Assembly: GCA_017435245.1 (NCBI GenBank)
Contig: JAFSFK010000183.1
Span: 1-6,499, forward strand
DNA length: 6,499 nt
Direction of reading: 5' to 3'
DNA from: Oscillospiraceae bacterium
GTDB taxonomy: Bacteria > Bacillota > Clostridia > Oscillospirales > Oscillospiraceae
The notes beneath the pieces are model-generated. The model did not search any database and had not been told where the DNA came from. It worked only from the letters and a program-made list of their open reading frames with translations. The position numbers were made by a program, and so were the translations under genes. Positions 1 to 6,207 of this stretch are shown piece by piece (position 1 is the stretch's first letter; each line of letters begins with the position of its first letter).

Positions 1-3
1 CAA

Positions 4-24
4 CAGCTCGATAAACTGGAATTT
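4..24 (+). repeat. Solo repeat end (right end of an element lying left of the window)
   Basis: This stretch contains CTCGATAAACTGGAATTT, the same end sequence that bounds the elements at 2498-2708, 4748-4968 and 6351-6499. Its orientation matches the right ends of the complete elements (2688-2708 and 4948-4968), so the body of this copy would lie to the left, outside the window. It is followed by TA, as is the right end at 4968. That reading is inference; it could also be a stranded end. Confidence 0.6.
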
Positions 25-310
25 ATGGAGTACTGTGCTCTCAAGAGTTGCGTTCCTTTTAACAAAATGGAAACAGAAGGCTTTGCAACGCAGGAACGAT
101 ACCGAGCGTAGCTTTGTCGATGATTGCCGCATAGTGCACGAATTGCCTGCCGGGGCATCCCGGCCGATAAACTGGAATTTGTATGTACCGGCGGGGTGAT
201 ATCTGCCCCGCCATTTTCGCATCCTGCCGGCGATACTCTTGACAACAAATGTAGCGAGTATTCATCCCTTCGTCGTCACGATGAGATCGATTTCTCTTCA
301 TCTGCTGTCC
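25..310. other. Non-coding, hairpin-rich intergenic stretch, possibly a dispersed repeat
   Basis: No convincing gene lies here. Open frames exist on both strands, but none has a ribosome binding site, and the longest minus-strand one starts inside the terminator of the neighbouring channel gene. Visible structure includes a short stem CCGGG/CCCGG around 150-163, a 7-bp stem GGCGGGG/CCCCGCC (190-196 with 206-212), and a 6-bp stem ATACTC/GAGTAT (233-238 with 256-261). A copy of the repeat-end sequence sits at 164-180. The stretch may be a separate dispersed repeat family or the decayed remnant of an element. Its function is unknown. Confidence 0.35.
164..180 (+). repeat. Embedded copy of the repeat-end sequence
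   Basis: CGATAAACTGGAATTT at 165-180 matches the terminal repeat of the nearby miniature elements over 16 bases, but the bases before it (CGGC) differ from the usual AGCT or TGCT. It has the same orientation as the copy at 4-24, so the two do not form an inverted pair. It lies between two GC-rich hairpins. Confidence 0.55.
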
Positions 311-358
311 AAAAATAGTTTGCCCCGGCTTGCGCCGTATATACGCAAGCCGGGGCAA
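311..358 (-). terminator. Rho-independent terminator of the MscS-type channel gene
   Basis: A perfect 15-bp stem (320-334 with 344-358, arm TTGCCCCGGCTTGCG) encloses a 9-base loop. Read on the minus strand it begins 12 bases after the channel stop codon and is followed by ACTATTTTT, a usable U-tract. On the plus strand the stem is followed by TTTTAAAAATTTTTA, so it may also stop transcription coming from the left. Confidence 0.88.
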
Positions 359-370
359 TTTTAAAAATTT

Positions 371-1171
371 TTATTTGTCCAGATGGACGTTGATGTGAGG
401 ATACGTCATAGTAATGCCCTTGGCATCAAAAATAGCCTTCACATTTTTATTGCCTTCAAAGAGGGTGGTCCAATAATCGTCAGCAGTACACCAGATCTGC
501 AGGATATAATTGATAGCGCTCTCGCCGTAGCTCTGGACCGCTGCAAAGGGTGCGGGATCTTCCAAAGCAGTGGGGACCTTGCCGGCTTCCCGGAGCGCTT
601 CCAGCACATCCTCTACGGCGCTGGTGTAGGCGGCGGAAACGGTAATATCCACACGGCGCTTGCCGGTGGCGGAGAAATTGACGATCTGGGCAGCCACCAC
701 GGCGCTGTTGGGGATAGATACCAGCTTGTTATCAGCGGTTGCCAGCTTGGTATAGGTCAGACCGATCTCATTGACGGTGCCGGACTGACCGGCGATCTCC
801 ACGAAATCTCCGGAGGCGAAGGGCTTGGTATACAGCAGGGTAAAGCCGCCGATGACATTGGACAGGATGTTCTGCAGCGCCAGAGAAACAGCCAGGGTCA
901 GCACACTGGCCAGCGCCACGATTCCGGTAACGTCGATCCCCAGCTTGGAGGCAATGATCAGAAGCAGCAGAACATACAAAACGACCTTGATCACATTTTT
1001 GATCAGCTTATGGGCGGCCACCTCCAGCTTGGATTTGACCAGCACCTTGTCCACCAGCTTCAGCAAAAACTGGATCAGCAGAATGCCGACTACAGCGATG
1101 ATGGCGGCAGGCAAGATGTTGCTCAGAATAAAAGCACCGGCAACAGATAACCAGGACAAAACAGTAGGCAT
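371..1171 (-). CDS. mscS: MscS-family small-conductance mechanosensitive ion channel
   Basis: This is a channel of the cytoplasmic membrane that opens on membrane tension and releases solutes during hypo-osmotic shock. The 266-residue product fits the compact MscS architecture (E. coli MscS is about 286 aa). It has hydrophobic segments near residues 18-38 and 58-76, then a pore-lining TM3 near 82-112 rich in Ala, Gly and Leu, ending in ALQNILSNVIGGF (98-110). The cytoplasmic beta domain follows, with the family motif PFASGDFVEI (117-126) and IPNS (153-156). I chose the ATG at 1171 because AAGGAG lies 8 bases upstream; the in-frame GTG at 1180 overlaps that Shine-Dalgarno sequence. The gene has its own promoter (1208-1235) and terminator (311-358), so it is monocistronic, divergent from alr. 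The family call is firm; ion selectivity and gating threshold cannot be read from sequence. Confidence 0.93.
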   Translation of the reverse strand: MPTVLSWLSVAGAFILSNILPAAIIAVVGILLIQFLLKLVDKVLVKSKLEVAAHKLIKNVIKVVLYVLLLLIIASKLGIDVTGIVALASVLTLAVSLALQNILSNVIGGFTLLYTKPFASGDFVEIAGQSGTVNEIGLTYTKLATADNKLVSIPNSAVVAAQIVNFSATGKRRVDITVSAAYTSAVEDVLEALREAGKVPTALEDPAPFAAVQSYGESAINYILQIWCTADDYWTTLFEGNKNVKAIFDAKGITMTYPHINVHLDK

Positions 1172-1207
1172 ATACAACACTCCTTATGTAAAAATTAGGA
1201 TATTTCC

Positions 1208-1235
1208 ATTATATCATCCTTTTGTTGGTATGCAA
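1208..1235 (-). promoter_or_regulatory. Sigma-A type promoter of the MscS-type channel gene
   Basis: On the minus strand, TTGCAT (1235-1230) and TATAAT (1213-1208) are separated by 16 bases. The -10 box is a perfect consensus and ends 36 bases before the ATG at 1171, leaving room for a short leader with AAGGAG. The -35 box lies 9 bases from the -35 box of the divergent alr promoter. Confidence 0.75.
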
Positions 1236-1244
1236 GAGGATTTC

Positions 1245-1273
1245 TTTACATTTTCTTTCGGTTATGTTATACT
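1245..1273 (+). promoter_or_regulatory. Sigma-A type promoter of alr
   Basis: TTTACA (1245-1250) and TATACT (1268-1273) are spaced by the ideal 17 bases. The -10 box ends 30 bases before the proposed TTG start at 1304, giving a leader of about two dozen bases that contains GGAG at 1291-1294. No operator is evident. Confidence 0.75.
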
Positions 1274-1290
1274 ATCTAAAATGTTTGTGT

Positions 1291-1306
1291 GGAGTTGAGA
1301 GCTTTG
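1291..1306 (+). promoter_or_regulatory. Ribosome binding site deciding a TTG start for alr
   Basis: GGAG at 1291-1294 is followed by 9 bases and then TTG at 1304-1306. The alternative GTG start at 1289 overlaps this GGAG and has no Shine-Dalgarno sequence before it, and the TTG at 1295 directly abuts it. A TTG start with a short Shine-Dalgarno sequence would be expected to limit translation, which is inference. Confidence 0.6.
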
Positions 1307-2458
1307 AAGTTCGACAATACCTATGTATCTATCGATCTGGACCGGATCAGCGCCAATTTCCGTGCCATTCGGGAAAAAGCGGGTGTGCCGGTGATGGCCA
1401 TTATCAAGGCCGATGCTTACGGTCACGGTGCCATCCAGATCGCCCGGCATCTGCAGGATGAGTGCGGTTTTTTCGGCGTTTCCTCGATGCTGGAGGCGAT
1501 GGAGCTGCGGCAGGCCGGGGTAGATACGCCGATTCTGGTTTTGGGGCATACCCGTACAGCAGCCTTTGCTGAGGCGGTCCGGGAGAATATTCGCCCCACC
1601 ATTTACCGTTACGAGGATGCCCAGGCCCTCTCGGAGGAGGCTGTTCGGCAGGGGAAGACGGTACCCTTCCATTTTGCGGTGGATACGGGTATGGGCCGGT
1701 TAGGTTTTCAAGCAACTCAAGCGGAGGCAGATATCTGCGCTAAGATCGCCCAGCTCCCCAACCTGGAGGCAGAAGGACTTTTCAGCCACTTCGCCACAGC
1801 CGACTGTGCGGATCTAAGCCGGGCAAGAGAACAGGCGCAGCTGTTTGACAGCTTTGATAAAATGCTCCGGGACCGGGGCGTGGCGGTAAAGCTGCGGCAT
1901 CTGGATAACTCCGCAGGTCTGATGAATTTTGAGAATCATTATGAGATGGTCCGTTCCGGTATCGTCACTTACGGTATGTACCCCAGCGAGGAGGTCGAGC
2001 AGACACTTTTGAAGCTGGAGCCTGCCCTGAGTTGGCACAGCCGTGTGACCCATGTAAAGCTGCTGGAGCCGGGCAGACCCATCAGCTACGGCGGTACTTA
2101 CGTGACGGAAAAGCCTACCATAGTGGCCACCGTTCCTGTGGGCTATGCCGATGGTTACCGCAGAAGCCTGAGCAACCGGTTCTACGTGCTGATCCGTGGC
2201 AAGAAAGCACCCATTCTGGGTCGTGTGTGTATGGACCAGATGATGGTGGACGTGACGGACATCCCCGATGTGCAGATCAATGACCGGGTGGTGCTGGTTG
2301 GTCGTGATGGCGACCAGGTGATCACGATGGAGGAGATCGCCGGGGTGGCGGATTCCTTCAATTACGAATTTGTCTGCGGCATCAGCCGCCGGGTGCCCCG
2401 GTTCTATTACCGGGAGGGCCAGCGGGTCAACCAGGTGCATTACCTTTTGGATACATAG
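1304..2458 (+). CDS. alr: Alanine racemase (PLP-dependent, fold type III)
   Basis: The enzyme interconverts L- and D-alanine in the cytoplasm and supplies D-Ala for the D-Ala-D-Ala end of peptidoglycan precursors; it normally acts as a homodimer. The 384-residue product has usual family length. The N-terminal barrel carries the PLP-binding motif KADAYGHGA, with the Schiff-base lysine at residue 35 and the conserved Tyr at 39. GMGRLGF, HLDNSAG and VRSGIVTYGMYP follow. The second catalytic base, the Tyr of ISYGGTY, lies near residue 262 at the start of the C-terminal beta domain, which carries GRVCMDQMMVDVTD. All key residues are present, so it should be active. I chose the TTG at 1304 from the ribosome binding site; starting at GTG 1289 would add five residues. 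The gene is monocistronic, between its promoter (1245-1273) and terminator (2462-2490). The call is firm; only the start is uncertain. Confidence 0.97.
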   Translation: MKFDNTYVSIDLDRISANFRAIREKAGVPVMAIIKADAYGHGAIQIARHLQDECGFFGVSSMLEAMELRQAGVDTPILVLGHTRTAAFAEAVRENIRPTIYRYEDAQALSEEAVRQGKTVPFHFAVDTGMGRLGFQATQAEADICAKIAQLPNLEAEGLFSHFATADCADLSRAREQAQLFDSFDKMLRDRGVAVKLRHLDNSAGLMNFENHYEMVRSGIVTYGMYPSEEVEQTLLKLEPALSWHSRVTHVKLLEPGRPISYGGTYVTEKPTIVATVPVGYADGYRRSLSNRFYVLIRGKKAPILGRVCMDQMMVDVTDIPDVQINDRVVLVGRDGDQVITMEEIAGVADSFNYEFVCGISRRVPRFYYREGQRVNQVHYLLDT

Positions 2459-2461
2459 ACG

Positions 2462-2490
2462 ATACCCGGCGCAATGCGCCGGGTATTTTG
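2462..2490 (+). terminator. Rho-independent terminator of alr
   Basis: A perfect 11-bp GC-rich stem (arm ATACCCGGCGC at 2462-2472, partner 2476-2486) with a 3-base loop AAT starts 4 bases after the alr stop codon and is followed by a short T run TTTG. The T-tract is short but the stem is strong. Confidence 0.85.
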
Positions 2491-2497
2491 CATCATT

Positions 2498-2708
2498 AAA
2501 TTCCGATTTATCGAGCTGTTTGTTAGGCGCATAATCCAAAGCCTCCCCTGTGTAAGGGGAGGTGTCTGAAATCTGTGATTTCAGACGGAGGGGTTGTAAT
2601 CTAACGGATTTTGACAATCCCCCAGTCGAAAATCAAAGATTTTCGACAGCCCTCTTTACACAAGGGGGCCTTTGGTGGAGCGTCGTACTGCTCGATAAAC
2701 TGGACTTT
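2498..2708. mobile_element. Miniature inverted-repeat element A (non-autonomous, MITE-like)
   Basis: The two ends are imperfect inverted copies of the local repeat-end sequence: 2498-2521 reads inward from AAATTCCGATTTATCGAGC, and 2688-2708 holds CTCGATAAACTGGACTTT. Just inside is a second, longer inverted repeat: 2539-2562 (CCTCCCC...GGGGAGG) against 2651-2674 (CCCTCTTTACACAAGGGGG). The core folds into compact hairpins: CCTCCCC/GGGGAGG (2542-2562), a 10-bp stem GTCTGAAATC/GATTTCAGAC (2564-2586) and a 10-bp stem GTCGAAAATC/GATTTTCGAC (2625-2647). There is no coding capacity. It sits between two converging terminators, where insertion would be harmless. A TA precedes the left end, but a clear target duplication is not visible. 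Confidence 0.7.
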
Positions 2709-2710
2709 GA

Positions 2711-2735
2711 AAAGGAGGGGCAAGGCCCCTCCTTT
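2711..2735 (-). terminator. Rho-independent terminator of the DUF4173-like gene
   Basis: A perfect 11-bp stem (AAAGGAGGGGC at 2711-2721 with 2725-2735) and a 3-base loop lie 2 bases beyond the stop codon of the minus-strand gene. Read on the minus strand, the stem ends in CCTTTTC, giving a short U-run. It begins 2 bases beyond the right end of element A. Confidence 0.78.
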
Positions 2736-2737
2736 GG

Positions 2738-4228
2738 TCAATCATCATAATATGGCTTGGCAATCTGGTTTACATAATTCCAAGCACGGAGATCTTCATT
2801 GATATAATAGCCCCGGCTCATTGCCCATTTTGCGGCGTTTGCTACCTCCGGATCGGGATCCGCTTGCAGCTGCGCAATATAAGGAACAGCGCCGTGTCCC
2901 AAAGAATCCAGATACTCTACGTCCACGGTCTCCAGCTTTCCGGTCTGATAGGCTTTTACGTTATACCGGGCTACTACCGTATCCACATCCGCCCAGGCAA
3001 CAGCCGCACCCATTGCCAGGGCCAGGATCAGTGCGATCTTCATATAGCTCAGCTTGGGAGCAAACAGCCAGATGCATACCAGCACAGTGGTCAGTCCCAG
3101 CCAGAAGATGATCACCTGGGTCAGTACCCGCAGCCGGGTCAGACCAAAAGAACCGATATACAGGAACATCTTGGCACTTGCGCTGACCGCCAGAAAAACG
3201 GTGACGATACCAATAAACAGGCAGATCAGCCGGGTGGCCTTGGGGGCATCGCCCCGAACCAATCCCACGGAAAGGGCAATGATCGCCAGGTTGATGGCGC
3301 ACAACCACGCCATTTCAAAAAAACCACGGCGGGCGTACTGGGCAACGGTGAAATCTTCCGGAAGGATCCCGGAAAAACCTCCGGAGAAATATGCCAGCTG
3401 GCTGACCAGATATACCCCGTAGACAACGGCGATGGCGACCAAAACTGTGTTTACCGTGATGGCGGAAATGCCTTTTCTGCGCTGGGGTGCAGGATCTTCT
3501 TTTTTTGCGTGCTGCAGCGCTGTTGCCCGGACGAAGAAAAATACGGCAAGGAGGGTGCCGAAGATCAGGGTGACCAATATTTCCTCCAGATCGATCTCAG
3601 GAAGTTTGGACAGCAGTGCGTCAAAGGCGGCATCGGCGCTGGTGAGCAGCGGGATCAGGATCAGCAGAAGGGGAAAAGCGATCACCAGACCCAGCAGAAC
3701 CGCACCGCCCTTTTTGCCGGCAGAGCCGCTGCTGCGCAGACTTTGGAAAAGACCTCGTACAGAAGGATCCAGCTTGGCAACTCCCAGCATAAATACGGTG
3801 CGGGGGATATCCAGCACAGAGGAAAAGCCACCGGGGCAGCGGTGGTTTTGACCTGCCAGCAGGCAAAGCCCCAAATTTACGCTGACGATGAGAAAGCACA
3901 CCATAATAAATTTTACAAAGCTGTCATCACTGCGGGCAAAGCTGCCGCAGATCACCAGATCCAAGGCCAAAAGCGTGCCGGTATAGATGGTCAATCTATG
4001 GCCTTTCAGCAGCAGATAAGCAGTACTTATAAGGATGATGCCTCCCAGACCGACGGCAGCACCGATGTTGAAACCGCCGAAATAGATGCTGTTAAAAAAG
4101 AACCAGCTGCAGATCAGAATCAAAAAACCGAGGACAATTTCCTGTTTCCCGGCGGGAAAGGTCTCCGGCTTTTTGGGCACAGCCGGCGGCACAGGTGAAA
4201 AATACTGCGGTTGTTTATTCTCTTCCAT
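2738..4228 (-). CDS. Polytopic membrane protein, DUF4173/DUF4153-like
   Basis: This is an uncharacterised multi-spanning membrane protein of 496 residues. A Pro-rich cytoplasmic-looking N-terminus (1-29) is followed by many hydrophobic segments, roughly at 30-50, 53-75, 78-96, 104-125, 175-196, 216-234, 256-280, 305-323, 333-358, 370-390 and 397-415. Family-like signatures are YARRGFFE (298-305), the LYIGSFGLTRLRVLTQ block near 356-371, and a soluble tail starting with RYNVKAYQTGKLETVDVEYL (421-440). The match to DUF4173/DUF4153 is from memory of these blocks, not a search. The ATG at 4228 has AAAGGAG 7 bases upstream; a longer frame to 4255 lacks such a site. It starts 23 bases after the lipoprotein gene, so the two are probably co-transcribed and may act together at the membrane. 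It ends at its own terminator (2711-2735). Function is unknown. Confidence 0.82.
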   Translation of the reverse strand: MEENKQPQYFSPVPPAVPKKPETFPAGKQEIVLGFLILICSWFFFNSIYFGGFNIGAAVGLGGIILISTAYLLLKGHRLTIYTGTLLALDLVICGSFARSDDSFVKFIMVCFLIVSVNLGLCLLAGQNHRCPGGFSSVLDIPRTVFMLGVAKLDPSVRGLFQSLRSSGSAGKKGGAVLLGLVIAFPLLLILIPLLTSADAAFDALLSKLPEIDLEEILVTLIFGTLLAVFFFVRATALQHAKKEDPAPQRRKGISAITVNTVLVAIAVVYGVYLVSQLAYFSGGFSGILPEDFTVAQYARRGFFEMAWLCAINLAIIALSVGLVRGDAPKATRLICLFIGIVTVFLAVSASAKMFLYIGSFGLTRLRVLTQVIIFWLGLTTVLVCIWLFAPKLSYMKIALILALAMGAAVAWADVDTVVARYNVKAYQTGKLETVDVEYLDSLGHGAVPYIAQLQADPDPEVANAAKWAMSRGYYINEDLRAWNYVNQIAKPYYDD

Positions 4229-4251
4229 AAGGATACTCCTTTCATCGCAAG

Positions 4252-4719
4252 TCAATAGGATTCTTCATAATAATAAAAGCAGTTACAAATCTTTTCGGTA
4301 TAGAATCGGTTATCCCCACCTTCTTCTTTCCACAGAAAACCATCACCGAAAGGAATCAAACCTTCGGAAACGGAGGGATAAAAGGCGGTCATATCGTCTT
4401 GTGGAGAGCAGAAAAACCCGACATAGGTTGAACTTGGAGTTATGCCCACTCCGCCACAGTAAAAGTCTACAGCCGATGTATTCACAGATACACTTATTAC
4501 GATTCCGCTGTTTTCAAAGTGAGAAACGTCGTTTTCTTCGATTGCTTGCAGTAATTCTTCCTCATGCGCTATGACAAAGGAGAAGATGTCTTGTTTTTTA
4601 GCCCGGTCATCCCCTTGTGCGACCACAGCGGAAAGAAAAACGGCACCAAACAAATCAGAACAGCCGGACAGAGAAAGCAATATGATGGCCGTAATCACGA
4701 TACATAAAGCTTTTTTCAT
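4252..4719 (-). CDS. Small hypothetical lipoprotein
   Basis: The 155-residue product begins with a clear lipoprotein signal: MKK, a hydrophobic stretch and the lipobox LSGC with Cys20 as the lipidation site, so the mature protein should be anchored on the outer face of the membrane. The mature part has an acidic helical segment (about 46-65), a beta-rich middle with VDFYCGGVGI (84-93) and GFFCSPQDDMTAFY (101-114), and an aromatic, Cys-containing tail (GDNRFYTEKICNCFYYYEESY, 135-155). I recognise no named domain. AAGGAGG stands 9 bases before the ATG at 4719; the frame extends further upstream only by reading through element B's end. DUF4173-like follows 23 bases later, suggesting a two-gene unit. 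No convincing promoter is visible in the 28 bases between the gene and element B, so transcription probably enters through or from the element. Confidence 0.8.
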   Translation of the reverse strand: MKKALCIVITAIILLSLSGCSDLFGAVFLSAVVAQGDDRAKKQDIFSFVIAHEEELLQAIEENDVSHFENSGIVISVSVNTSAVDFYCGGVGITPSSTYVGFFCSPQDDMTAFYPSVSEGLIPFGDGFLWKEEGGDNRFYTEKICNCFYYYEESY

Positions 4720-4747
4720 TAGGCAGCCCCTCCTTCCAGAAAGAATG

Positions 4748-4968
4748 AAAATCCAGTTTATCGAGCTGTTCGGTAAATCTACCGTCATACCTCGTAGGGG
4801 CGGCGTTTCGCCGCCCGCCCAAAAATTTGCGTACAAATTATTGGGATTTCCGAAGGAAACAACAAATTATCGCCTTACGGCGATAGGATTTTGTTTCGCA
4901 AAATCCTCGGGCGGCGAAACGCCGCTCCTACATTCCCTAACGGACATCTGCTCGATAAACTGGAATTT
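4748..4968. mobile_element. Miniature inverted-repeat element B (complete, MITE-like)
   Basis: The ends are near-perfect inverted copies: 4748-4770 (AAAATCCAGTTTATCGAGC) and 4948-4968 (CTCGATAAACTGGAATTT). Inside these, 4794-4816 and 4909-4931 form a second inverted repeat matching at 22 of 23 positions. The element is a string of hairpins: GGGCGGCG/CGCCGCCC (4798-4816), CCCAAAAATTTG/CAAATTATTGGG with one mismatch (4818-4845), ATCGCC/GGCGAT (4869-4884), AGGATTTTG/CAAAATCCT (4885-4907) and GCGGCG/CGCCGC (4911-4925). It has no believable gene. It starts 13 bases past the stop of the hypothetical gene at 4981-5499 and ends 28 bases before the lipoprotein start (minus-strand view), so it fills the whole gap. 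Element C has the same core; element A shares only the ends. Confidence 0.78.
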
Positions 4969-4980
4969 ACAGATATATCC

Positions 4981-5499
4981 TCAGGTGTCAAAGCGAAGGT
5001 ATTGGAGGGTATGGGCGTTAGAATCCAAAATCGCCAAAGTGAAGTTGTAGGAACTCCGGGAAAAGAGGTCAGAATCGCTATATGGATCGGTACTGTCGCT
5101 AAAACGGTCATAAAAATAGTAGTATCCGCTTTCTATCGGGTCAAATAGCGGGTTACCTTCCTCATCTTTGAACATTGGTTCACGAACATAATTATCGCCA
5201 TGTTCACCGTATACACTACAGCTTAGATTTTTGGTCAGTGGCAAAGGCTTCCAATGCTCTGTCAGATGTTCTTCCAAACGAGCATATTCCTCTGGGGTAA
5301 AGGAGAGTATAACTATACTTTCTCCGTCACCCAGCCAACCGCTGTGGGTATCTCGGTTCTCTAAAATTTCGCCTTGGGAAATATCCAGTTGCAAATCTTC
5401 TGCCACAAAATCCAGAGGAACGGTTTGCTCTGTTTCCGAGGAAAATGGCATAGAAATAACATACAAAAAGAAAAAGAACCAAACAAAAAGCTTTTCCAT
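4981..5499 (-). CDS. Hypothetical exported or membrane-anchored protein
   Basis: The 172-residue product has a very aromatic hydrophobic N-terminus (FVWFFFFLYVISMPF, 5-19) that looks like a signal peptide or anchor. There is no lipobox Cys. The rest is acidic and soluble: EDLQLDISQGEILENRDTH (34-52), GESIVILSFTPEEYARLEEHL (59-79), GYYYFYDRFSD (125-135) and a conserved-looking tail SRSSYNFTLAILDSNAHTLQYLRFDT (147-172). I know of uncharacterised clostridial proteins with similar tails but cannot assign a domain. I chose the ATG at 5499, with AAAGGTG upstream; the GTG at 5508 overlaps that site. It starts 16 bases after the HTH gene stop, consistent with the same operon. Element B begins 13 bases after its stop, and no other terminator is visible. 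Confidence 0.78.
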   Translation of the reverse strand: MEKLFVWFFFFLYVISMPFSSETEQTVPLDFVAEDLQLDISQGEILENRDTHSGWLGDGESIVILSFTPEEYARLEEHLTEHWKPLPLTKNLSCSVYGEHGDNYVREPMFKDEEGNPLFDPIESGYYYFYDRFSDSTDPYSDSDLFSRSSYNFTLAILDSNAHTLQYLRFDT

Positions 5500-5515
5500 A
5501 ACAGGCACCTTTGAT

Positions 5516-5728
5516 TTACTGCGTGTTTTCTACAAATTCAAACAGGTCGCCGGGTTGGCACTGTAGCTCCCGGCAGATAGCCTCCATGGTGCTCATTCTC
5601 ACAGCTTTGGCCTTTCCGGTTTTCAGAATGGACAAATTGGCGGGGGTCATACCCACCCGCTGGGCAAGTTCCAAAGAGGTCATTTTCCGCTTGGCCAGCA
5701 TCACATCTAAATTTACAATGATCGCCAT
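5516..5728 (-). CDS. Small XRE/Cro-type HTH regulator, YozG-like
   Basis: This 70-residue cytoplasmic DNA-binding protein is little more than one helix-turn-helix domain. The recognition region is SLELAQRVGMTPANLSILKTGKAKAVR (18-44), followed by STMEAICRELQCQPGDLFEF (46-65), the closing helices typical of this class. Length and sequence fit the small regulators found beside DUF2975 proteins (B. subtilis YozG type). The ATG at 5728 follows AAGGAGG, which overlaps the TAA stop of the DUF2975 gene; the genes are 10 bases apart, so translation is probably coupled. It likely controls its own operon, perhaps through the inverted AATTATC/GATAATT motifs at 6221-6262, but that is inference. The next gene follows at 16 bases. 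Confidence 0.93.
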   Translation of the reverse strand: MAIIVNLDVMLAKRKMTSLELAQRVGMTPANLSILKTGKAKAVRMSTMEAICRELQCQPGDLFEFVENTQ

Positions 5729-5738
5729 AATAACCTCC

Positions 5739-6185
5739 TTAGATCGTCAGGTCATTTTCTTCCCGGATCTCCACAGCGGCGGTCATTACCCGCACAAGGA
5801 CGGTGACCACCAGCGCCAGGAAAGCCATAATAATGACCATAAACACCAGAGGCAGATAGAAAAAGGCGGTGGGCAGGCACACCAGACTGATCCCGGCGCA
5901 GCACCAGCGAATGGTGCGGATGCAGCTTACGTTCTTCCCGGTGAATACCTGCTCCTTTAAAATAGAACGCAGCAGCCGGTCGATCTGCCACAGTGCGACG
6001 GCAGTGATTATGGCACACAGGTAGAAGGCCAGTGTCAGGGCAGTCTGTCCGGCTGGAGTGAGGGGACGAAAGCCTATGTACCAGCGCAGGATCATAGGAA
6101 AGGTGGGCAGCAGACCCACAAGCAGCACAGCAACCAGTCGGCTGACCCACAGGGTGATATGGGTGACGATGTTATTTCGGGACAT
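5739..6185 (-). CDS. DUF2975 family membrane protein
   Basis: The product is a 148-residue integral membrane protein with four predicted segments at about 11-34, 46-67, 94-117 and 113-134 (the last two close together). Family hallmarks are the loop LLRSILKEQVFTGKNVSCIRTIRW (71-94), matching the 'QVFT..NV..LR' pattern, and the C-terminal REENDLTI (141-148). DUF2975 proteins are of unknown function and are regularly encoded just before a small XRE regulator, as here; a role in sequestering or signalling to that regulator is only a hypothesis. The ATG at 6185 has AAAGGAGGT 7 bases upstream, much better than upstream in-frame starts, which would place the start beyond the promoter. It is first in its operon behind the promoter at 6208-6236. 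Confidence 0.92.
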   Translation of the reverse strand: MSRNNIVTHITLWVSRLVAVLLVGLLPTFPMILRWYIGFRPLTPAGQTALTLAFYLCAIITAVALWQIDRLLRSILKEQVFTGKNVSCIRTIRWCCAGISLVCLPTAFFYLPLVFMVIIMAFLALVVTVLVRVMTAAVEIREENDLTI

Positions 6186-6207
6186 AAGAATTACCTCCTT
6201 TTGGGAG

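Noticed and set aside
239..262. TTGACA as a possible promoter in the left intergenic stretch
   Set aside because: No -10 box occurs at 16-18 bases; the nearest AT-rich hexamer (TATTCA) is at 14 bases and no gene follows.
59..358. 99-residue open frame on the minus strand
   Set aside because: It starts inside the terminator stem of the channel gene, has no ribosome binding site, and runs across hairpins and a repeat-end copy. It is more likely non-coding repeat sequence.
383..1150. 255-codon open frame on the plus strand
   Set aside because: It lies fully opposite the MscS-type gene, has low-complexity Gly/Asp/Gln/His composition and no start signal. It is a shadow of the real frame.
1814..2617. 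267-codon open frame on the minus strand
   Set aside because: It is antisense to alr and runs into element A. Its composition (His-rich) is typical of a reverse-frame shadow, and alr has all catalytic motifs.
2542..2647. Clustered short palindromes considered as a CRISPR array
   Set aside because: The stems differ in sequence, there are no evenly spaced identical repeats, and they fall inside a bounded inverted-repeat element.
2864..4198. 444-codon open frame on the plus strand
   Set aside because: It is antisense to the DUF4173-like gene, and its product is rich in Gln, Gly and Asp without hydrophobic pattern or domain. It arises from the codon bias of the real gene.
4571..5148. Open frames on both strands crossing element B
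   Set aside because: They read through terminal repeats and hairpins of the element and lack ribosome binding sites. The same peptide strings recur only because the repeat recurs.
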